NCBI GenBank assembly: GCA_017397305.1
Contig: JAFQJB010000009.1
Span: forward strand, 62,001-126,000
Source: Clostridia bacterium
GTDB taxonomy: Bacteria > Bacillota > Clostridia > Christensenellales > Borkfalkiaceae
Direction of reading: 5' to 3'
DNA length: 64,000 bases
In this document: positions 8,513 to 17,344 of the stretch, in pieces
Numbering within the stretch: position 1 is the stretch's first letter
Layout: each line of letters begins with the position of its first letter
Notes under the pieces: generated by a model
What the model was told of the DNA's origin: nothing
What the model saw: the letters and a program-made list of their open reading frames with translations, nothing else
Databases searched by the model: none
Program-made: the position numbers and the translations under genes

Positions 8513-9784
8513 ATGCACGACTTTGACCGTTTTTTATCCGACCTTAAAACCTTAATCGGCTATAAAACCACTCTTGGTGAAAAAACCGACACCGCTCCGT
8601 TTGGCGAGCAAAACCGCTTGGCACTATCCCACTTTCTTTCCATTGCAAAAGATATGGGCTTTGCCACAACCGATTACGACGGCTATGGCGGTGAAATAAC
8701 CTTTGGCGATGGGGAAGAGGTTGGTATTATAGGTCACCTTGACGTCGTTCCCACGGGTATCGGTTGGGAAAACGACCCCTTTACCCTCACCGAAAAGAAC
8801 GGCGTTTTATATGCGCGTGGAATAGTGGACGATAAGACCGCCCCCCTACAATGCCTTTATGCACTTAAAGAATTAAAGGATAGCGGAAAAACCCCAAAAC
8901 GCAAAATTAGGCTGTTCGTCGGTTGTGACGAGGAGAGCGGTTGGCGGGATATCGATTATATGAAAGGCAAAACCACCTTCCCAAAATACGGCTTTTCGCC
9001 CGACGGCAACTTCCCCCTAAGCTATGCCGAAAAGGGTATTACCGTTGTAACGTTTTCTATTCCTCTTCTTAAAAATTTCCACTCGCTTAAAGGCGGAACG
9101 GTGGTTAACGCAGTTTGCGACTACGCAACCGCAACCCCGACAAAAGACGGAATTGATTTAGCACTTATAAAAAAGCACGGCTTGTCGCTTGAAGACGGCG
9201 TTATAGTAAGCCGTGGTAAAGCCTCTCACGGCTCAGCCCCGCACCTTGGGAAGAATGCGATAAAACCGCTTTTCGATTACTTTTTAGATATGGGCGAAAA
9301 CGTTGCCCCCGTTATAGATTACCTCTTTAACGATAGGAGTGGGGTGGGTTTAGTACAAAACGAACAAGGTGTGACCACCCTCTCTCCCGACCTTCTTATT
9401 GAGGATAGCGAGGGAATAAAACTCGTTTGCGACTGCCGTATCCCCGCACCCGCGACTACTTTAGACTTAAAGCCAATATTCGACTCGTTCGGTATAAGTT
9501 ACACGGCAATTGAAAAGCACCCGCCCGTAATGACTGAAAAGGACGGCTGGCTCGTAAGTGCTCTTCTATCCGCCTACAACAGCGTAATGGGGGGTGAAGC
9601 ACAACCAATCAGCCTTGGCGGAAGCACTTTTGCGCGTGCTTTTGATAAGGGCGTTGCTTTTGGACCAGAATTCCCCGATAAAGAGTATAACATACACGAC
9701 AAAAACGAGTGCGTGTCGCTTTTAGACTTAGAAAAGAGTTACGAGATTTATAAACAAGCAATATTCAATCTTGCATTAAAATAA
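8513..9784 (+). CDS. M20 family PepV/Sapep-type dipeptidase
   Basis: A 423-residue member of the M20 metallopeptidase family, closest to PepV and the Mn-dependent Sapep dipeptidases, which cleave dipeptides in the cytoplasm. The metal-binding segments are visible: GHLDVVPTG (His ligand), ARGIVDDKTAPLQ (Asp ligand) and DEESGWRD (catalytic Glu). A dimerisation-type insert lies between the two catalytic halves, and a late His ligand is likely in EYNIHDKNE. The ribosome binding site AGGAGAG precedes the ATG. It stands alone between leftward radC and the kinase gene. Confidence 0.88.
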   Translation: MHDFDRFLSDLKTLIGYKTTLGEKTDTAPFGEQNRLALSHFLSIAKDMGFATTDYDGYGGEITFGDGEEVGIIGHLDVVPTGIGWENDPFTLTEKNGVLYARGIVDDKTAPLQCLYALKELKDSGKTPKRKIRLFVGCDEESGWRDIDYMKGKTTFPKYGFSPDGNFPLSYAEKGITVVTFSIPLLKNFHSLKGGTVVNAVCDYATATPTKDGIDLALIKKHGLSLEDGVIVSRGKASHGSAPHLGKNAIKPLFDYFLDMGENVAPVIDYLFNDRSGVGLVQNEQGVTTLSPDLLIEDSEGIKLVCDCRIPAPATTLDLKPIFDSFGISYTAIEKHPPVMTEKDGWLVSALLSAYNSVMGGEAQPISLGGSTFARAFDKGVAFGPEFPDKEYNIHDKNECVSLLDLEKSYEIYKQAIFNLALK

Positions 9785-9785
9785 G

Positions 9786-9814
9786 TTGAAAATTTTTACT
9801 TTTTAATATATAAT
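9786..9814 (+). promoter_or_regulatory. Housekeeping promoter before the amino-acid kinase gene
   Basis: TTGAAA at 9786-9791 and TATAAT at 9809-9814 are separated by 17 bases, starting in the last bases of the upstream peptidase gene. The downstream start codon is 33 bases beyond the -10 box. Confidence 0.7.
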
Positions 9815-9846
9815 AACCATAAAGAGAGAAAAAAGTAGGTATACGT

Positions 9847-10671
9847 ATGAAATTTGACGTACAACTGGTTGGCAAAATCGGTTCGATGGCGCTTATCGAC
9901 AAAAAGAGTAATATTCTAGACTACACCTTGATAGCAAGGATTTGTTCGGAATTAAAGCCCGGCTACGTTTGGGTTACTTCTGGTGCGACCGAAACGGGAA
10001 GACTCGACTATATTAACCGCAACGGCAAAGAACTCTCCGGCTCCCCCGAAGACGTTAAGACCGACTATTCGGCACAAGGTCAATCTATCCTTATGTCCAC
10101 ATACCGTCAGTTTATAGACCCTAACTATTCGGTAAGGCAAGTTCTCGTTGAGCACCAACACTTTAACGACGAACAAAAAAGGGAACACCTAAAGGCAATG
10201 CTCCTTCGTTCAATCGAGCAAAACGCAATCCCGATTATTAACTATAACGATGCAATAAGCACCGAAGAGAGCCGTAAGTTTGAAATTCAGTCCTTAAAGG
10301 AAGAGAATAAAAAGGTTGTGGAGTGCGTGGATAACGACGAGACGGCAAGCCAAATCGCATGCCTTCTTAAAGCAAAGACCTTGCTTATCCTAACCAGTGC
10401 GGACGGCATTTACCGTGACAGCACCAACCCCGACACCTTGATTGAAGAGATTGGCGGTAAAGACGTTTACGAAGTGCTTGACAATATTACCGAATGTGAA
10501 AATTATTGCAACGGTGCTTCTCGTGTGGGGGCAAACGGAGCAAAGGCTAAACTAGAATACGTAAAAGAAGCGGTAAAAATCGGCACCGAAGTTATAATCG
10601 CTTCGGCAAAACACCCCATTAAAGATATCCTTTGTGGCAATGCAAAAGCAACTAGAATAGGGGTTAGATAA
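9847..10671 (+). CDS. Glutamate 5-kinase-like amino-acid kinase
   Basis: A 274-residue protein of the amino-acid kinase superfamily, most like glutamate 5-kinase (ProB), which phosphorylates glutamate in proline synthesis. Visible blocks are VTSGATETG, DNDETASQIA and LLILTSADGIY, plus a late GASRVGANGAKAK that resembles the ProB GTGGMxTKLxAA region. It lacks the C-terminal PUA domain of many ProB proteins. No proA or proC lies nearby, so the substrate is not certain. It may be a stand-alone ProB or a paralogue. It has its own promoter and a strong terminator directly after the stop. Confidence 0.65.
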   Translation: MKFDVQLVGKIGSMALIDKKSNILDYTLIARICSELKPGYVWVTSGATETGRLDYINRNGKELSGSPEDVKTDYSAQGQSILMSTYRQFIDPNYSVRQVLVEHQHFNDEQKREHLKAMLLRSIEQNAIPIINYNDAISTEESRKFEIQSLKEENKKVVECVDNDETASQIACLLKAKTLLILTSADGIYRDSTNPDTLIEEIGGKDVYEVLDNITECENYCNGASRVGANGAKAKLEYVKEAVKIGTEVIIASAKHPIKDILCGNAKATRIGVR

Positions 10672-10685
10672 AATAAATAAAAGTT

Positions 10686-10712
10686 AAACGCGGTCAAAAG
10701 ACCGCGTTTTTT
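10686..10712 (+). terminator. Intrinsic terminator after the kinase gene
   Basis: AAACGCGGTC and GACCGCGTTT pair around an AAAA loop, followed by a T-run. It starts 15 bases after the stop codon. Confidence 0.92.
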
Positions 10713-10775
10713 ATTTTTTTGTTTTGTTTGCATAACTTTTCATTTCCCGCACACAATACTACCAAGGGGGAAGTT

Positions 10776-10986
10776 ATGAGAGATAAGAAAAGTAACAGAA
10801 CGACTGGCAAAAGCCAAGACAAAAGTCAATCGCAAACTCAAAACAAGTCAAAGGCAACTAAGACCCAAGACACTAAGAATTGTAAATAACAATTTTTCTT
10901 CTAGTTTTGATTTGCAAGGTTCTTATACGGGAGTAGATTCTTTTGATAAGTATGAAGTTCCCATACAAGATGCTGACGATCTGTAA
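10776..10986 (+). pseudogene. Small hydrophilic protein gene split by an apparent frameshift
   Basis: An ATG with a strong AAGGGGGAAG site opens a 37-codon reading frame rich in Lys, Gln, Ser, Thr and Asn that stops at 10889. A second frame, shifted by one base, carries straight on and reads about 30 residues ending in SFDKYEVPIQDADDL with a stop at 10986. The second half has a protein-like composition and no start or ribosome binding site of its own. Removing one A from the AAA at about 10884-10886 would fuse the halves into one protein of about 70 residues. I do not recognise the family with certainty; small hydrophilic proteins of this kind are common in spore-formers. It could be a pseudogene, a sequencing error or a frameshifting gene. 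Confidence 0.5.
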
Positions 10987-11049
10987 AAAAACTTAACACT
11001 TGTAAGGAAGAACCTTAAAAAAACACAGCTTTAATAAAAAGCAAAGGGT

Positions 11050-11093
11050 AAAAAGACGATTAAAAGCAATTTTGATTGTCTTTTTGCTTTTTT
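11050..11093 (+). terminator. Terminator before rnpB
   Basis: AAAAAGACGAT (11050-11060) pairs with ATTGTCTTTTT (11075-11085) with one G-U pair, followed by GCTTTTTT. It would isolate the small split gene from the RNase P RNA gene. Confidence 0.7.
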
Positions 11094-11109
11094 AAAAGGC
11101 GAATTTTTG

Positions 11110-11138
11110 TTGACAACTCGAAGTTGTTCGTGTATAAT
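11110..11138 (+). promoter_or_regulatory. Consensus sigma-A promoter of rnpB
   Basis: TTGACA at 11110-11115 and TATAAT at 11133-11138 with a 17-base spacer and a TG just upstream of the -10 box. The predicted start is 7-13 bases downstream, at the first pairing base of RNase P RNA. Confidence 0.9.
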
Positions 11139-11150
11139 CAACTTGCTTTT

Positions 11151-11494
11151 AAGTCGGTTATACGGTCGCGGGGGCAGGGAGAGCCTGTCAATGAGGAAAG
11201 TCCGAGCTACAAGAAGCAGGGTGCCGGAGAAATCCCGGTGAAGGTGACTTTAAGGAAAGTGCAACAGAAAACAACCGCCAAAATTTTGGTAAGGATGAAA
11301 AGGTGCGGTAAGAGCGCACCGCCCTTGCGGTAACGCGAGGGGCAACTGTAAACCCCACCCGTAGCAAGATTGACAAACCGTTTCGCTCAATTGCTTCTTA
11401 AGAAGCGGTTTAACAAATATCGCTGGGGGATAACGGAGACGTTATTCGTAGATAAATGACCGTACACGACAGAACTCGGCTTACAGACCGACTT
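11151..11494 (+). ncRNA. rnpB: RNase P RNA (class B-like), catalytic subunit
   Basis: The RNA subunit of RNase P, which removes 5' leaders from tRNA precursors together with RnpA. The universal block GAGGAAAGTCCGAGCT is at about 11197-11212, and the 3' conserved ACAGAACTCGGCTTACAG lies near 11468-11486. The ends pair: AAGTCGGT (11151-11158) with ACCGACTT (11487-11494) form helix P1. The length of about 344 nt is normal. A perfect promoter precedes it and a terminator follows. The protein partner rnpA is at 21860-22186. Short reading frames across this stretch are spurious. Confidence 0.95.
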
Positions 11495-11506
11495 AAAGTT
11501 TTTTAT

Positions 11507-11542
11507 GCACCCTTAACGGTAATACCTTTAAGGGTGCTTTTT
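11507..11542 (+). terminator. rnpB terminator
   Basis: GCACCCTTAA and TTAAGGGTGC arms around an 11-base loop, followed by five T residues, 13 bases after the end of RNase P RNA. Confidence 0.92.
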
Positions 11543-11549
11543 GTATCTC

Positions 11550-11578
11550 TTGACAAATCTTTGTATATACTATATAAT
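11550..11578 (+). promoter_or_regulatory. Promoter of the zinc-ribbon membrane protein gene
   Basis: TTGACA at 11550-11555 and TATAAT at 11573-11578, spaced by 17 bases, immediately after the rnpB terminator. Confidence 0.88.
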
Positions 11579-11604
11579 GAAATTAACTTTTGGGAGGTAT
11601 GATT

Positions 11605-12048
11605 ATGTATTGTAGATACTGCGGAAAACAATTATCAGACGACTCTAAATTTTGTCACGCTTGCGGAAGCGCGGTAGACTCTCCCGCGATAGAGCAAGTT
11701 ACACCCACCCCAACGGAAACGGTACAACCCGTGTGCACTTGCCAATACTCTCAAGCACCCGTTCAAGAAGGAAAAAAGAAAAACAACGTGTGCTGTTTGA
11801 TTGGGTTTATCCTCTCGTTCGTTAGCTATCTATTCGCATTTAACGAACTGTGCATTTTCTCGTTGGCTGGTCTTATTTTATCGATTATCGGTTTGGTGCA
11901 AGCAAAAAAACGCAATGAAAATTGGCGCGGATTCGGTCTTGCGGGAATTATCATCGGTGGCGTTGCCGTGCTAATTGGCTTCATTTTCTTTTGCATAGGT
12001 TGTGCAATTGGTTGCTCTCTTGCTCTCGACTCTTTAGGTACGTTATAA
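11605..12048 (+). CDS. Zinc-ribbon membrane protein (DUF4190-like)
   Basis: A 147-residue protein with an N-terminal zinc ribbon (YCRYCG, then CHACG about 15 residues later), a Pro/Thr-rich linker and two hydrophobic stretches at roughly 60-95 and 105-140 in the arrangement of DUF4190 proteins. The second pair is Gly/Ile-rich and Cys-rich. The ATG at 11605 is chosen because GGGAGG ends seven bases before it; ATG at 11599 is too close to the site. Its function is unknown, but such proteins are common and often single-gene units, as here with its own promoter and terminator. Confidence 0.8.
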   Translation: MYCRYCGKQLSDDSKFCHACGSAVDSPAIEQVTPTPTETVQPVCTCQYSQAPVQEGKKKNNVCCLIGFILSFVSYLFAFNELCIFSLAGLILSIIGLVQAKKRNENWRGFGLAGIIIGGVAVLIGFIFFCIGCAIGCSLALDSLGTL

Positions 12049-12066
12049 ATTTAATGCAAACAAAAA

Positions 12067-12092
12067 ATCTCTCGACAACGAGAGATTTTTTT
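12067..12092. terminator. Bidirectional terminator between zinc-ribbon gene and mnmG
   Basis: ATCTCTCG and CGAGAGAT arms with an ACAA loop, A-run on the left and seven T residues on the right. The T-run touches the mnmG stop codon region, so the convergent genes share it. Confidence 0.88.
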
Positions 12093-13956
12093 ATTTTTTT
12101 AAGTACACCATTAATACTGCAATATCAGCAGGGGATACGCCGGAAATTCTTCCCGCTTGTCCAAGCGAGTGGGGGCGAATTTTATCAAGCTTTTGCCTTG
12201 CTTCAATCCTAAGTCCCGTTATTGCCATATAATCTATGTCTTCGGGCAAAACTTTTTCTTCCAGTTTTTTTGCTTTTTCGATTTGGTCCAAACCTTTTTG
12301 CAAATACCCTTGGTATTTTGCATCCGTTTCTACCATATCTAAAACTTCCTTACTAACGCCCTCAAACCCGCCGAAAACCTCGCTGATTTCCAAAAGGGGA
12401 ATTCCCCTTCTTACAAGGTCCCCACGCGTTAAACCACTGTTTGCGCTTTGATAACCGTACTTTTTAAGTAGTCCCTCAGCATCCTTTGGTTTAATGATTT
12501 GGTCCATTAGGCTTTGTGCTTTTTCGTATGCGTTTTTGCGTTCTAAATATCTATTATATCTAGCATCGTCAACAAGTCCCGTCGCCCTTCCTTTTTCGGT
12601 CAAGCGGAAGTCGGGGTTGTCTTGACGCAACAAAATTCTGTACTCGGCACGAGAGGTCATCATTCTATACGGCTCGTTAGTTCCCTTGGTTACAAGGTCG
12701 TCAATTAAAACGCCGATATACCCGTCGTCACGGCCTAATATCAAAGGTTCCATTCCACGCATTTTAAGTGATGCGTTTATACCCGCAATAAGACCTTGCG
12801 CAGCAGCCTCTTCATAACCGCTCGTTCCGTTGATTTGCCCAGCCGTGTAAAGCCCTTCTATGCGCTTGTACTCTAGGGTGGGGTATAGGTCGAGCGAATC
12901 TATACAATCGTATTCTATAGCGTATGCATAACGCATAATCTCGCAGTGCTCTAACCCCTTTACCGTGCGGTACATTGCCTTTTGCACGTCGTGGGGGAGA
13001 GAGGTTGACATACCTTGAACGTAAATTTCGTTGGTGTCTGCACCCTCGGGCTCTAAAAAGAGTTGGTGCCTTTCCTTGTCGGCAAAGCGCACAACCTTAT
13101 CTTCAATAGAGGGGCAATATCTCGGTCCCGTTCCCTTGATAAGTCCGCCGTAAAGGGGGGAGCGGTGCAAATTTGCCCTTATAATTTCGTGTGTTTTTTC
13201 GTTTGTATATGTTAGGTAGCAAGGACGTTGTTTTTCGGGCAGGCGTTCTGTTAGCAAACTGAACGGATAAATATCCCTTTCTCCGTCTTGAATTTCAAGC
13301 TTATCAAAATCGATGGTGCGTGCGTCCACCCTCGCAGGTGTTCCCGTCTTAAACCTTCTAACGTTAAAGCCAAGTTTAATAAGGTTTTCGGTAAGTCCGT
13401 TGGCTGCCGACTGAAAGCCGTTTGGCCCGCTGTTTTGACGCCATTCGCCCGCAATAATGCTTCCGTTTAAGTATACGCCCGTGGCGACGATGACCGCCTT
13501 GCACTCCAAAATTCCGCCAAAAGAGGTCAAAACACCCGTGACCTTTTTGCCTTGCTCGTCGGTTAAAATTTCCACCGCTTCGCCTTGAACGATTTTTAGG
13601 TTGGCGGTGTTTTCTAGGATGGTTTTCATCACCCGATGGTAAACGTTTTTATCCTCTTGACCGCGAAGTGATTGAACGGCAGAACCTTTACCGCGGTTAA
13701 GCATTCTTATCTGCAAAAGCGCCTTGTCTGCATTAATGCCCATTTCACCGCCGAGCGCATCGATTTCCCTAACGATTTGTCCCTTTGCCGTTCCACCAAT
13801 TGAAGGATTGCACGCCATAAAAGCAATGCTGTCAAGGTTAAGTGTCAGCATCGCCGTATTAAAGCCTGTCCTTGCAAGTGCAAGGGCGGATTCGCAACCG
13901 GCGTGTCCCGCACCGATTACAACCGCATCAAATTGTCCTTCAACAAATCTATTCAT
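12091..13956 (-). CDS. mnmG: tRNA uridine-5-carboxymethylaminomethyl(34) synthesis enzyme MnmG
   Basis: FAD-dependent enzyme of 621 residues that, with MnmE, modifies the wobble uridine of several tRNAs. The FAD-binding VVIGAGHAGCESALA motif is at about residues 11-25, and the family blocks FMACNPSIGGTAKGQ and QINGTSGYEEAAAQGL are present. The C-terminal helical domain with the GVSPADIAVL ending is complete. It lies 21 bases downstream of dnaA on the same strand. The usual partners mnmE and rsmG are not adjacent: rsmG is 10 kb away and mnmE is not in the window. Confidence 0.97.
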   Translation of the reverse strand: MNRFVEGQFDAVVIGAGHAGCESALALARTGFNTAMLTLNLDSIAFMACNPSIGGTAKGQIVREIDALGGEMGINADKALLQIRMLNRGKGSAVQSLRGQEDKNVYHRVMKTILENTANLKIVQGEAVEILTDEQGKKVTGVLTSFGGILECKAVIVATGVYLNGSIIAGEWRQNSGPNGFQSAANGLTENLIKLGFNVRRFKTGTPARVDARTIDFDKLEIQDGERDIYPFSLLTERLPEKQRPCYLTYTNEKTHEIIRANLHRSPLYGGLIKGTGPRYCPSIEDKVVRFADKERHQLFLEPEGADTNEIYVQGMSTSLPHDVQKAMYRTVKGLEHCEIMRYAYAIEYDCIDSLDLYPTLEYKRIEGLYTAGQINGTSGYEEAAAQGLIAGINASLKMRGMEPLILGRDDGYIGVLIDDLVTKGTNEPYRMMTSRAEYRILLRQDNPDFRLTEKGRATGLVDDARYNRYLERKNAYEKAQSLMDQIIKPKDAEGLLKKYGYQSANSGLTRGDLVRRGIPLLEISEVFGGFEGVSKEVLDMVETDAKYQGYLQKGLDQIEKAKKLEEKVLPEDIDYMAITGLRIEARQKLDKIRPHSLGQAGRISGVSPADIAVLMVYLKK

Positions 13957-13977
13957 ACGTCTTTTTTATAATTGAGG

Positions 13978-15336
13978 TTATTGTTTAAGAAGTTTCTTTC
14001 TAATATCGTTAATTTCCACCGCAAGTTTGTTGTCGGTTTTAATTTGTTCGGCAATCTTTTCGCCCGCATAAATAACGGTTGCGTGGTCGCGTTTAAAGAT
14101 GTTTGCAACCGTAACTTTGGGAAGATTCATCATTTCTAAAATGAGATACATGCTGATTTGACGGGGGAAAGCGTATTCCTTATTCTTTTTCTTGCTCATC
14201 ATATCAGCCTTTGTGATTTTATAAAACCCGCAAACGCAGTTGATAATATCTTCAGCTTGAAGTGCCTCTTGTTTTTCACTTGCCGATTCTTTTAGGGCTT
14301 CGTTAACAAGGTCAATAGTAATTGGTTTTTCGTGAAGTTTTGAAGCAAACACAACCTTTGTTAATTTTCCTATAAGCGAACGGATATCACAGTCGTTCAT
14401 TTCTGCGATGTAGGTAAGAACTTTCATGTCCACAACGCACTTCTTTTCTTCGGCTTTTCTTTTTAAGATTGCAATCCTCGTTTCGATATCCGGGGGTTGA
14501 ACGTCGGCAAGAAGTCCGCCCTCAAAACGTGTGCGAAGTCTTTCTTCTAACACCTCGATTTCTTTTGGTGGGCGGTCGGAGGTCAATACCACTTGCTTGT
14601 TTTGCATGACAAGTTCGTTAAAAGTGTGGAAAAACTCCGTTTGTATACCTTGCTTTTTAGCCAAGAACTGAACGTCGTCGATTAAAAGAACGTCTACGTT
14701 TCTATATTTCTTTCTAAAATCAGTGCCCGCACCCGAGCCTTTGCCCTTGCTTATGCTTTCGATAAGTTGGTTGGTAAACTGCTCGCAAGTTGCGTATAAA
14801 ACGTTTAGACGGGGGCTGTGGAGTTTAAGATAGTTTGCAATAGCCATAAGGATATGCGTTTTACCAAGCCCTGTTCCGCCGTGAATAAAGAGGGGGTTAT
14901 ATGAATCACCGGGGTTTTCTGCAACCGCTTTTGCGGCAGCATAAATGAACTCGTTAGAAGAACCTACTACAAACGAGTCAAAAGTGAATTTGGGGTTAAC
15001 CGGACTGCCTTGATTTTCGATAATTTCTTTTTCAGCCTCATCAAGTTGAGCGAGATAGTCCTCTCTGTTTTTTGCAATAACGACCGAAAAATCGGTGATA
15101 AAATCGGTGCACTTTAAGAGTGCGTCCCTAATTTTTCCGCCGATACCGCTTGTTTCTTGATTGGTGATGGTGTCCGCAAACAATTTACTTTTGGTACAAA
15201 AGATAATCTTGTTCCCTTTAATATCCACCGGTTTGATTTGCGAAACGTGGGTGGTAAAAGATATGGAACTTATGGTTTTTTCAAGTTCGGGCAGTATCTT
15301 TTGCTCCCATATTATTTCGTAATTTTCCTTTTCCAT
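13978..15336 (-). CDS. dnaA: Chromosomal replication initiator DnaA
   Basis: AAA+ initiator of 452 residues that binds DnaA boxes and opens the origin. Domain I (1-90), a short domain II, Walker A GGTGLGKT at 153-160, Walker B VLLIDDVQFLAKK and the C-terminal DNA-binding signature FKRDHATVIYAGEKI are all present. The ribosome binding site AGAGGAAAG precedes the ATG. Unlike the standard dnaA-dnaN-recF order, it is followed by mnmG and is divergent from recF, while dnaN is 8 kb away. If the origin is near 4.2 kb, dnaA is transcribed head-on to the fork. Confidence 0.98.
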   Translation of the reverse strand: MEKENYEIIWEQKILPELEKTISSISFTTHVSQIKPVDIKGNKIIFCTKSKLFADTITNQETSGIGGKIRDALLKCTDFITDFSVVIAKNREDYLAQLDEAEKEIIENQGSPVNPKFTFDSFVVGSSNEFIYAAAKAVAENPGDSYNPLFIHGGTGLGKTHILMAIANYLKLHSPRLNVLYATCEQFTNQLIESISKGKGSGAGTDFRKKYRNVDVLLIDDVQFLAKKQGIQTEFFHTFNELVMQNKQVVLTSDRPPKEIEVLEERLRTRFEGGLLADVQPPDIETRIAILKRKAEEKKCVVDMKVLTYIAEMNDCDIRSLIGKLTKVVFASKLHEKPITIDLVNEALKESASEKQEALQAEDIINCVCGFYKITKADMMSKKKNKEYAFPRQISMYLILEMMNLPKVTVANIFKRDHATVIYAGEKIAEQIKTDNKLAVEINDIRKKLLKQ

Positions 15337-15443
15337 AATAACTTTCCTCTATATTGGTTGCTTTTTGGGTAGAATTTATTATATAATATTTTTAAATTAA
15401 AATAAAGTCATTCGAGCAAGAAAAATAATTTTTTTTAATAACT

Positions 15444-16568
15444 ATGCATATAAAATCACTTTTTCTTAAAAATTTCCGCAATTACCGTGAAGAAGAAATT
15501 TCTTTTTCGGAAGGAATCAATATTTTAACGGGTGAAAACGCACAGGGCAAAACCAACGCCGCTGAAGCGATATTTTTTCTTTGCACGGGATACTCTCCTC
15601 GCGCAAACAAAGATAGGTTGCTTATAAAGAGTGGGGAAGAGCAAGCGGAAATTTCTGCCCAAGCAACCTCTTCTTACGGCGACGTGTCGGTTAAAATTAA
15701 GTTTAATAAGGCGGACAAGAAAAATATTTTTATCAATGGTATGCAAGTTCTAAAAATTGGGGAACTTTTAGGTAATATCAACAGCGTGTTCTTTAATCCG
15801 TCTGAACTAAAACTCGTGCAAGAGAGCCCCGAGGACCGCAGGCGGTTTTTGAACGTTTCACTATCTCAAATGTCCAAGAGTTATTTTTACGCACTCCTTC
15901 GCTACAACAAGATTTTGGCGCAAAGAAATAACCTTTTGAAAGACCCCGACGTTTCGCTTATTAAAGATACCCTTCCCATTTGGGACGAACAACTATCAAA
16001 AGAAGCGGGCAAAATAATAAAGGCAAGAAACGATTTTCTTTTAGAACTTTCCCCCATTGCTGAAGAGAAACACGCACTTTTATCGGGCGGGAAAGAAACG
16101 CTTAAAATGAAGACTGAAAGCGGTTATTACGGCAGTGAAGAAGACATTGCTTTCGCATTGTTTTCCGACCTTAAAACCGCGCTAGAGCGCGATATAAGGC
16201 TGGGATTTACGTCCATCGGTCCGCATAGGGACGATATAAAATTTATGCTTAACGACATGGACGTTAGGGTGTATGGTTCGCAAGGACAGCAACGAACGGT
16301 TGCCCTATCTCTAAAACTTGCCGAAACGGAAATTTTCTACAATCGGTTTAATGAATACCCCATTCTCATTTTGGACGACGTTCTATCAGAGCTTGACAAA
16401 AAAAGACAGAGAAAATTGGTGGGCGCCGTTGAACATCTTCAAACCATATTTACCGCGACCGCCTTTGACAGAACGATTTTCCGCGATAAATCTTTTACAA
16501 AAATTGTAATCGAGAACGGAAAGGTAAAATCTAATAAGAAATTTTCCACACCTTTAGAAAACAAATAA
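15444..16568 (+). CDS. recF: DNA replication and repair protein RecF
   Basis: SMC-like ATPase of 374 residues that loads RecA at gaps with RecO and RecR. The Walker A GENAQGKTN is at about residues 31-39, the ABC signature is GSQGQQRTVALSLKLAE, and Walker B is YPILILDDVLSELD. It diverges from dnaA across only 107 bases, which must hold both promoters and is AT-rich. The Shine-Dalgarno sequence is weak. No gyrB or remB follows, so the classical recF operon is broken here. Confidence 0.95.
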   Translation: MHIKSLFLKNFRNYREEEISFSEGINILTGENAQGKTNAAEAIFFLCTGYSPRANKDRLLIKSGEEQAEISAQATSSYGDVSVKIKFNKADKKNIFINGMQVLKIGELLGNINSVFFNPSELKLVQESPEDRRRFLNVSLSQMSKSYFYALLRYNKILAQRNNLLKDPDVSLIKDTLPIWDEQLSKEAGKIIKARNDFLLELSPIAEEKHALLSGGKETLKMKTESGYYGSEEDIAFALFSDLKTALERDIRLGFTSIGPHRDDIKFMLNDMDVRVYGSQGQQRTVALSLKLAETEIFYNRFNEYPILILDDVLSELDKKRQRKLVGAVEHLQTIFTATAFDRTIFRDKSFTKIVIENGKVKSNKKFSTPLENK

Positions 16569-16719
16569 GCGTTTCTATTGGAAAGTTTATCACCCTTTTT
16601 ATAAAAAGCAAGAGGTATATGTCAAAAATTTTTTTGGTGATTTGACAAGTATTCTCTTTTGTGATATTGTTTATATATTGAAAAAGTTTGCTGGGAGAAT
16701 TTTGTTTTAAGGGGCTATA

Positions 16720-17313
16720 ATGAAAGAGCAATTTAAAAAACGTTTAACTAAAAAACAAATTTTTTCCATTCCTAATATTTTAAGTTATATTAGGATTCTT
16801 CTCGTACCCGCAATTATCGTTTTATATTGTGTTTACGGGCTTTATTACTGGTCGGCGGGTTTAATCGTTTTCTCGGCTATAACCGACGTTGCCGACGGCT
16901 TTATTGCAAGAAAGTTTAATATGGTGACCGACTTTGGTAAATTTATCGACCCCGTTGCCGATAAAATAACCCAGTGCGCAATGGTCTTTTGCGCTTCCAT
17001 GATAAATTGGTGGGTGTGCTTCTTGCTCGTTTGTATGCTTACAAGGGAAATCCTTTTGTTCCTTTGGGGACTTATGCTGTTTAGAAAGCAAGACCGCGTT
17101 TCTTGTTCGTGCTGGTACGGAAAGGCAAGCACGGTAATTGTTTACGCATCGATGTTCTCGCTGTTTATCTTCCCGTTCATGCCCGAAAAAATCGTTGCCA
17201 TTTTATTTAGTACGTGCTTTATTGCAGTTGCACTATCGACTATTCTTTACGGAAATTATTACTATTCTATCTTCCGCAAACTCAAAAAAGAAAAAGCGGA
17301 AACTCAAAACTAA
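16720..17313 (+). CDS. CDP-alcohol phosphatidyltransferase (PgsA-like)
   Basis: A 197-residue membrane enzyme that transfers a phosphatidyl group from CDP-diacylglycerol, most likely to glycerol-3-phosphate (phosphatidylglycerophosphate synthase). The CDP-alcohol phosphotransferase motif is complete: ITDVADGFIARKF then DFGKFIDPVADK, that is D..DG..AR...G...D...D. About five membrane segments are visible. A promoter with TTGACA at about 16642 lies upstream. The intrinsic terminator that should close this gene is split by the inserted element that begins near 17341. Paralogues (cardiolipin synthase type) cannot be excluded. Confidence 0.85.
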   Translation: MKEQFKKRLTKKQIFSIPNILSYIRILLVPAIIVLYCVYGLYYWSAGLIVFSAITDVADGFIARKFNMVTDFGKFIDPVADKITQCAMVFCASMINWWVCFLLVCMLTREILLFLWGLMLFRKQDRVSCSCWYGKASTVIVYASMFSLFIFPFMPEKIVAILFSTCFIAVALSTILYGNYYYSIFRKLKKEKAETQN

Positions 17314-17329
17314 TTTACGTTATAAAAAA

Positions 17330-17340
17330 CCCCTCGTGGA
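17330..17340 (+). terminator. Left arm of the pgsA/trxA terminator, split by an insertion
   Basis: AAAAAACCCCTCGTGGA ends at 17340. Its partner TCCACGAGGGG with a T-run is 1.3 kb away at 18655-18673. Together they make a perfect 11-bp terminator stem for pgsA (rightward) and trxA (leftward). The intervening element separates the arms. Confidence 0.75.
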
Positions 17341-17344
17341 TTTA

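Noticed and set aside
10730..10761. Sigma-G promoter before the split small gene (GCATA ... AATACTA)
   Set aside because: The two boxes fit fairly well but the spacer is 20 bases, longer than the 17-18 expected.
11076..11376. Reading frames on both strands across the RNase P RNA gene
   Set aside because: They coincide with conserved rnpB blocks and pairing ends and have no protein-like composition.
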